Source: Nepenthes gracilis (lineage: Eukaryota > Streptophyta > Magnoliopsida > Caryophyllales > Nepenthaceae). Taken from it: a DNA stretch of 64,000 nt. Shown one piece after another: positions 57,787 through 64,000 of the stretch. The stretch's first letter is position 1. Every line of letters begins with the position of its first letter. The translations under genes and the position numbers were made by a program. Where the stretch lies: positions 4,190,627-4,254,626 of the forward strand of contig BSYO01000035.1 of NCBI GenBank assembly GCA_033239525.1, written 5' to 3'. The notes under the pieces are model-generated. The model worked only from the letters and a program-made list of their open reading frames with translations, did no database searches and was not told the DNA's origin.

Positions 57787-60740
57787 TCTGTCCTTCTCAA
57801 TACTCTCTCCACCTCTCTATCTCTGAGGTTTCGTTTCTCGCAAGAATGAGGTCGTTTCAGGGGGCCGCCAGACGCTCCGACGTTCGACCATCAGAATTCA
57901 AAATTCTAGCTCTCGCTCTCGTAATTCAACTTCAACTCCTAGAGGCGAGCTAAACATGAAGACAATTCAACAGCATATTCGCCGCATTCTGGAATCATCT
58001 CTCTCTCTCTCTCTCAGGATTAATTCAGCTTTAATTTATTAATGTTTTTATTTGTATTATAAAATCTATACTGTATAAAATTTTTTATCAAGTTTATTAT
58101 ATTTTAAAATCACATGCTATGCACCTGAAGCAAAAAAAAAAAAAAAACAGTCTAATAAAATAAACCACTCTGGTACTTTCTATCATCTTAAAAGAAATAA
58201 TTATTGTTATTACTCTCACCTTATTCCTCATACTATTTTACATATTAAATAATTAAATACTAATTTTTACCTTATTTTATTCTAACAATTAAATATAAGA
58301 ATAACAATTTTAACTCTATTTCCATCATTTTCTATTTTCTGAAATAATTATTCTATTTCTACATTATTTTATTTCAGTATCTAAACTTACTGTTAATGAA
58401 TAATAATTTATTTGAATGAGTAATATAAGGAACAAAAATTTAGTGATTATTAGGAATCATACAAGCAACTTCTATAAAATAATAATGCTACACATTTTTA
58501 ACGTTGGGTCGGAGATAAAATATTTATCTACTTCTAAAGATTGATGAATGATAGATTCATTTAATATTTTTTTTAAAAAAATATTATCTGAATAGTCTTT
58601 TTTTTAAAAAAAAAATTCAAACAATGGAACAATTACAAAATTACTAAAAAATAAAATAAAATCATTCATTCCTCAAGAAGAGTGGGTGGGTTTCTTATCT
58701 AAAAATGACATCAAGACTAGAGAAGCTAGAAATGTATAAATATTAGAAGGATCGGAGTATGCATGAAATCGGACCAATTACCAAAGACTTGAGCAGGTCG
58801 ATATGTTCTACAATGTCAATTTGGGAATGCTACTTTGCCTTCTTGATTAGACTCGACGCCATGAACTCAGCATCATCCCCAACGAAGCGCCGCCGAATAT
58901 ATGTGACGGGAAGGGCCGTGGCTTGCCAAAGAGCATGAGCGCCCACTAAACTGTTGTAGGGCTCTAAGGGGACGGCAAGGGCTCCACCAAAAGTCACCAT
59001 CCACAGTTTCCCCAAAGAGGGCTGGTGGGAAAGACTAGCTTAGACTCATATTATTATTGGATATTCGATCACTCAGTGAGTTTTATATTTATTAGATATA
59101 TCATTTGGTAGTTTGCTTAATATTTGTGCGAGGATTCAGTTGTATTATCTTGTTTGATCGTTAGATGTGTTGGAGTTAGCATTAACAGTACTTTACAGTG
59201 TTATAGTTATAAAGGAGTTGCTTGAATGAAATCATTTGTAATCAAATCTCATTATACTGGCAATTATTTCGATTTTTTTCTTAGTTAAGAAATGTTAAAT
59301 TATTTGTGCAATTTGTGTACTTAGGTATATCTGTTATTTTTATTTCGCATGTTCATCCTAGAGAGAAGGATGCCTAATGAGATCGAGAGATTCAGATTCC
59401 ACTATGCCATGTAAATTACAATAATTATTATGATAGTAAGTCAACTTATTATATGAATCTCGATAGGATTCCGAAATTCATCACTAGATGACAAAAAAGG
59501 AGAGTCTCAACAAAACAATGGAGAAATCACCGCATGATTCAATTGTCATAAATTTGAATCATAGAAATGGCCTTTTAAATACTGTAAGATAAAATATTAT
59601 ACTATAAATCTAAAAACACTCTGACCTTTTTTGGACCCTGCATATACCCGAAGCTCCACGCACCGGGCAGTCTAGATAAAAGTACATTGCTGGACTTCAT
59701 TTAAAGCTGTGCTCTATTCAATACTATGATGCTACACTACATGCCAATGAGGGCTGGAATGTTCTTCTCAATGGGACAAGGCTTTTTTATGCACCCTATA
59801 ATTAGGATTAGAAGTTAAATGGATAAACGGTGGAGATTATTTTAAATTATTTAAATGACTATTTAATCTTCATCATTTATTTACTCATTTTTAATTCTGA
59901 CCGTTGGATAAATATGAGATCTTTTTTATTAAGAGAACCATAGTAGCCTTCCATGCCGATACCCATCGATCTTAGTTATCAAGGCATTTCCAAATGTTAG
60001 CACAGAATTTAGGGATAATTCGGTACAGCAACAACTGATAATACAAGAGCTAAAAGATTATTGGAGTATATCTTATACTAAAAAATATGACTAAACAAGG
60101 TATGAATTAACCTAATTCGTATTTCTCTTGCTATGACTCCTCTTGAAAAGCATGTGGAACGTTCCAATGTATTGCCATGGCTTCTCTTGCCATGGCTCTG
60201 TCAAGTCTACACATCTGCGAATCAGAAAAAGCTACTGAAAGCAAAGATCGAGATTGGAAATTTTCTAAGGGTTTGAATATTAAATTCAAAATATTAAATT
60301 CAGGTTCCAAAATCATACAGATAAACAGATTGTCTGCATAACGCATAAGCGACTGAATTAACAAACCACTTAGTACTTGTAAATCGAATCAGCGTCTCCA
60401 GCACTTGCCTCAAGGCCTCCGTCGTTTGAAATGTGTGCGGCAAATAAGAAGGCTTGCCGGCGATGAAACGCCTCCCGAAGCACACCACGAAGATTACATT
60501 GCAGAGATCGAGATTGGAAATTTTCTAAGGGTTTACATTCAAGAGAGCGAGAGAATGCTAGAAAAGTGTGATCCATTAGAGTAATAATCCATACATATTA
60601 TTATCGATCGAAACCGGAGTAATCCACACATACACTGTGGTTCTATGTGCCTCAACTTTGATGGAAAGATTGATGCTTTAGTTCAATATTCACGGAAGAT
60701 TCCCAAAAGTGATTGAGATGCTCAGTGTAGAGCGATAGAG
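57787..60740. other. 5' flank of the two-exon gene and gene-free stretch
   Basis: The first 250 bp include a (CT)n run at 57999-58016 that may be promoter or leader of the minus-strand gene. Beyond it, DNA is AT-rich. A GC-richer patch at 58830-59030 has an open frame of 61 codons (minus) with no known motif. The patch 60130-60640 has several overlapping minus-strand frames and a repeated 30-bp sequence. No gene can be supported. Confidence 0.5.
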
Positions 60741-60745
60741 AGAGG

Positions 60746-61508
60746 TGTTGGCATAAAAACGAAACATACGGTGATCGAGCGGACACAACACTCGGACAGC
60801 AACACAGAGCAGAGCTCTTGGACGAACGGCCAAAAGTAGAGATAGAAAAACGAGAGAAATATGCACATGAGTTTTAACGTGAAAAACCCTTCTTCAACCA
60901 AGGAAAAAATCACCAAACAATACATTATAAAGAATAGATTGTTTACAAGTATGTTGGCTACACAAAGTCCAAGCAAAAAGAAAAACAATTACAAGTGTAT
61001 ATATCTCTCTCTAGAAGTGTTTCTCACTCTATCTTTACAATAAGGCTTGCCCACAACTCTCTCAAGGCTCACTCCAAGTCTACTATCAAAGACACAAGGC
61101 ACAAGCACTCCAAGACTCACAGCAGCCCTTCTAGCAATGGCACAAACCTTTATATACACAAGAGGCCTAGTGGTCACCAGGCTACCCTACTGGCACTAGG
61201 GTGGTAGGACCACGTATCCTAGGCCTGTCATGATAGGCGCACGTCCGGCGTGCCAGAATGGCAGACCTGACACCCTTGGAAGTTACAGCCGCCTCCAATC
61301 AGAGTGGGTCAACTGGCCACTTGCAAAACGCGGCTACAGCAAGCCTACGGAGAGAGAGTCAATGCCTACGCTTTCAGGGTCTTCGTCCATGTCCTCGGCA
61401 ACCTCTCGGATATGACGCTTTTGATGAGTCCTCGTCCATTATGACAGGCTTCTCGGACCACTGAACAAAGTCCGCGGACATAAGTGCCACGAGGGAGTGA
61501 CCCCAACA
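60746..61508 (-). mobile_element. 3' LTR of the Tnt1-like element
   Basis: About 763 bp on the minus strand, from TGTTGGGGTCAC to TGCCAACA. A TATA box (GTATATAAAGG) is near 61149-61159. The purine tract CGTGAGGGAAAATT (61522-61509) precedes it. The inner boundary is firm. The outer one rests on the TG...CA ends only. Confidence 0.65.
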
Positions 61509-61517
61509 AATTTTCCC

Positions 61518-62572
61518 TCACGACCGAGTAGGAGTGAAGTCAGTTAGACTGGCAATGTCACAACAAGCTTCCAACTTTTCCTTTGGCAAAATTTTGGTCA
61601 ACATGTCCAAGCCATTGTTATCCGAGCGGACCTTTTCAATTGATAGTTGTCTATCATCAAAAACATCTCTCACCCAATAATATCGCACATCAATGCGTTT
61701 TGACCTGGAGTGGAATGAGGAGTTTTTACACAAGTGAATGGCACTTTGACTATCACAGAGGACCTCATACGTCTCTTGCCTTAAACCCAACTCTTGGACG
61801 AACCTTTTCATCAAAAGCATTTTCTTGCAGGCCTCGGTCATGGCAATGAACTCTGTTTCAGTAGTCGAGAGAACGATGCACTTCTGTAACTTGGACTGCC
61901 AGGAGACCGCCCCTCCGGCAAATTTTACCAAGTATTCGGACGTTGATTTCCGAGAATCAACATTCCCAGCCATGTCTGCGTCCGTGTACCCAATCAGCAG
62001 AAGCTTCTCTCCTCCAAACTGCAAACCTATCTTGGAGGTCCCATGAAGATATCTGAAAATTTACTTTACTGCAGACCAATGCTTCGTCCCTGGGTTTGAG
62101 AGAAATCGGCTCACCAGACCAACCGCATGAGCAATGTCCGGCCGCGTACACACAGCCGTGTACATCAAGCTACCAACGGCGTAGGAGTAAGGAATCTTAC
62201 TCATACGCGCCTTCTCAGTGTCCGAGGACGGACACTGCTACTTGCTTAGCCTAAAATGGTTAGCCAAAGGGGTACTGACAGACTTGGAACTTTCCATGTT
62301 GAATCGCTGAAGCACCTTTTCAACATAGCTTTCCTGGGATAGCCAAAGCTTCTTGTCCCCTCAGTCGTGTAATATTCTGGTCCCCAGAATCTGCTTCGCC
62401 TGTCCGAGGTCTTTCATGGCGAAAGATTGCCCCAATTGCTCTTTCAACTCCTTAATCCGAGTGTTGTTCTATCCGATAACCAGCATGTCATCTACAAAAA
62501 GGAGGAGGATGACGAAGTCATTTTTCGAGAATCTCTGGACAAAGACACAGTGGTCGGAAGTAGTCTTTCTAA
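61518..62572 (-). pseudogene. reverse transcriptase C-terminus and RNase H of the Tnt1-like element
   Basis: Starting near 62572 the minus strand reads DHCVFVQRFSKNDFVILLLF then VDDMLVIG, the YVDD-type active site of Copia RT in Tnt1-like form. Tether-region sequence follows (SYAVGSLMY, CTRPDIAHAVGLVSRFLSNP). RNase H is intact as one 168-codon frame from 62024 to 61518: LLIGYTDADMAGNVDSRKST, VSWQSKLQK, STTETEFIA, LCDSQSAIHLCKN, and LPKEKLEACCDIASL. A stop near 62485 and a few others interrupt the RT part, so it is inactive. Confidence 0.85.
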
Positions 62573-62589
62573 CTGAATTTCTAACTGTG

Positions 62590-63745
62590 GGTAAAACCTA
62601 TAAATCTCTATATATTTATAAAGAAAAAGTTACAAAAACCTGCATATGGGTCATACATATGTTATCCATGTATCACTGGTCAAGATTGGGCTCTATCTTT
62701 ATTATGTGATTCGATATGTAACCTTTTTCAATGAGAAAAGTTTTGTAATATATGACCTTCCCGAGGGGAAGTTTCGACCCTTTCTATCAGCAGGAAAAAC
62801 TTTGTGATATATGATATAGAGACCTTTCCTGAATATATTTTTATGAGAACAATTGTAAGGTAATTAAACAAAATAAATGTATTCAAATGTCCTGATATAT
62901 TAGACAGAATTGAAGAATACACCCAACTCCACATGTGACAAAATATAGTGGTTTTATTCCTTGTCTACAGGAGATAGTATATTGAAAGCCCTATCCATGA
63001 GTCTAAATAAAGGTTGATATGATTCAATATTACTGAAAGTATGTATAACCCTTCCTTAAATTAGTCTCTCGATCTTTGGTTCTCTGATTTATGCATATTT
63101 TAAATTTTGAAATGTTTTTTTCATTGATTTGTATTAAGATTTTGTTTTAGATTGGCACATTTTGCCCACAATTGAAAATTTAATCAGTCTCATACGATTG
63201 GATATATGATTTTGTTTGGATTCTTTTGGATTATGGTTCGCTTGGATTATATTTTCGTTTAGAATATGCTTTGACAAAACCACATTTGACCTTTCGTTGA
63301 TGGGCATTTGAAATTGTGGTTTTATATATTTTATAAATGTGTTTATTACCCCTCATCCTAATTTTAAACGCATGTATGTTATATTATGTATATACTGATT
63401 ATTGTTGAGTTTTAGACTCATATTTTTATTTTTTCTTATCCCTTTCAAATTAGTAGATTTGGATACATTACAAGAATTTAGAAGCAATTTGCTCGAAAAT
63501 TTGCCTATTTGGTGAGTTTAGCATTGCATTCAAATAGAAATTATATTAGTTGTGTTATAGGTATTGAAAGACAATAGGTTTTAGTTTGTAATTCTGTATT
63601 GAGAACAGTTAGATTATTGTATATAATGGATATGTATGTAGCTGGTATATCCATCCCTTACAACATTATGGAGCAGGTTACATCTATTTTATTGTTTGGA
63701 TGGATTATCCAATGGGGTCCTGTGATTGATTTTGTATTCTAATTC
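62590..63745 (+). mobile_element. fragment of a Tekay-like LTR
   Basis: This aligns in order with the LTRs at 43862-45949 and 50467-52473, from their 'GGGTAAAGATTTGGG' region (about 44520) to near 'GATTATCTGATGAGATCC' (about 45790). Shared landmarks are the repeated 'GAGAAAAGTTTTGTAATATATGACC' type blocks, 'CCTTGTCTACAGGAGA' and 'TTTGCCCACAAT'. It is strongly diverged and truncated at both ends, with the left end at the Tnt1-like fragment. Confidence 0.7.
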
Positions 63746-64000
63746 ATCGCCATTATTGGATGTTGAGGTTTTATGGTTCGTCTTTTAGATATAATGATGC
63801 TTGTCTCAACCTCCAACTAAATAGATTTGACAAAAAGATACTTCAAACTGCCTATTCTCTTCTTTATCTCTCTCCCTTCTCCTTCTCTCTCTCTCTCTCT
63901 TTCTTTCCTGTAAAAATGGTTAAACAATGGCGCGGTGCACCTTAAATAGGAAATTGGCGCACAAGCGCCATTTCGGCACATGTCAAGCACTGCGCCCCAG
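63746..64000. other. window end, no gene seen
   Basis: Contains a (CT)n run at 63882-63903 and, at the very end, a small inverted motif GGCGC...GCGCC. No supported feature. Confidence 0.5.

Larger units (their letters stand above)
60746..62572 (-). mobile_element. Ty1/copia (Tnt1/Tork-like) element, 3' part
   Basis: On the minus strand the order is end of RT, RNase H, purine tract and 3' LTR. The 5' part is missing: the sequence stops at about 62572, where it meets a Tekay-type LTR fragment. The right-hand LTR end is TGCCAACA at 60746. A TSD cannot be tested because the other end is lost. Confidence 0.8.

Noticed and set aside
58830..59015. 61-codon minus-strand frame as a gene
   Set aside because: It is somewhat GC-rich but short, with no motif, no visible splice partner and no recognised homologue.

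Overview
This window is nuclear DNA from a flowering plant, probably a dicot. The signs are split genes with AT-rich GT-AG introns, plant LTR retrotransposons of the Tat, Tekay/Del and Copia types, and a plant-type JmjC histone demethylase. The species cannot be named from the sequence alone. Coordinates were worked out by hand from the given bases. Splice junctions were checked for reading phase, and element ends for target-site duplications (TSDs).

Two protein-coding genes look real, both on the minus strand. (1) 18284-9419 is an 11-exon gene for an 839-residue JmjN-JmjC-C5HC2 protein of the KDM4-like group (JMJ13/JMJ706 type). All ten introns are GT-AG and keep the reading frame. (2) 57786-41586 is a two-exon gene for a 202-residue basic protein I cannot name. 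Its two exons are separated by about 15.6 kb, most of it two later retrotransposon insertions. A third piece, 38523-38041 minus, is the C-terminal end of an HD-Zip IV transcription factor standing alone as a gene fragment.

The rest is mostly retroelement. Positions 1-5977 are the 3' part of a Ty3/gypsy Tat-lineage element: decayed integrase, tandem repeats, an antisense ORF and a 3' LTR. Related LTRs recur downstream. There are solo LTRs at 6024-6930, 21998-22850 and 28023-28975, a collapsed LTR-LTR element at 24027-25753, and a complete non-autonomous element at 29863-37488 that carries its own antisense ORF behind a TATA-like box. Inside the giant intron of gene 2 lie a full but decayed Tekay-like chromovirus (43862-52473, TSD CCAAT) and an internally deleted Copia element (53533-56794, TSD ATTTT). 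At the right end, the 3' part of a Tnt1/Tork-like Copia element (60746-62572, minus) abuts a fragment of the Tekay LTR family (62590-63745).

The gene-free stretches between these are AT-rich intergenic DNA with simple repeats. No rRNA, tRNA or CRISPR array was recognised by eye.
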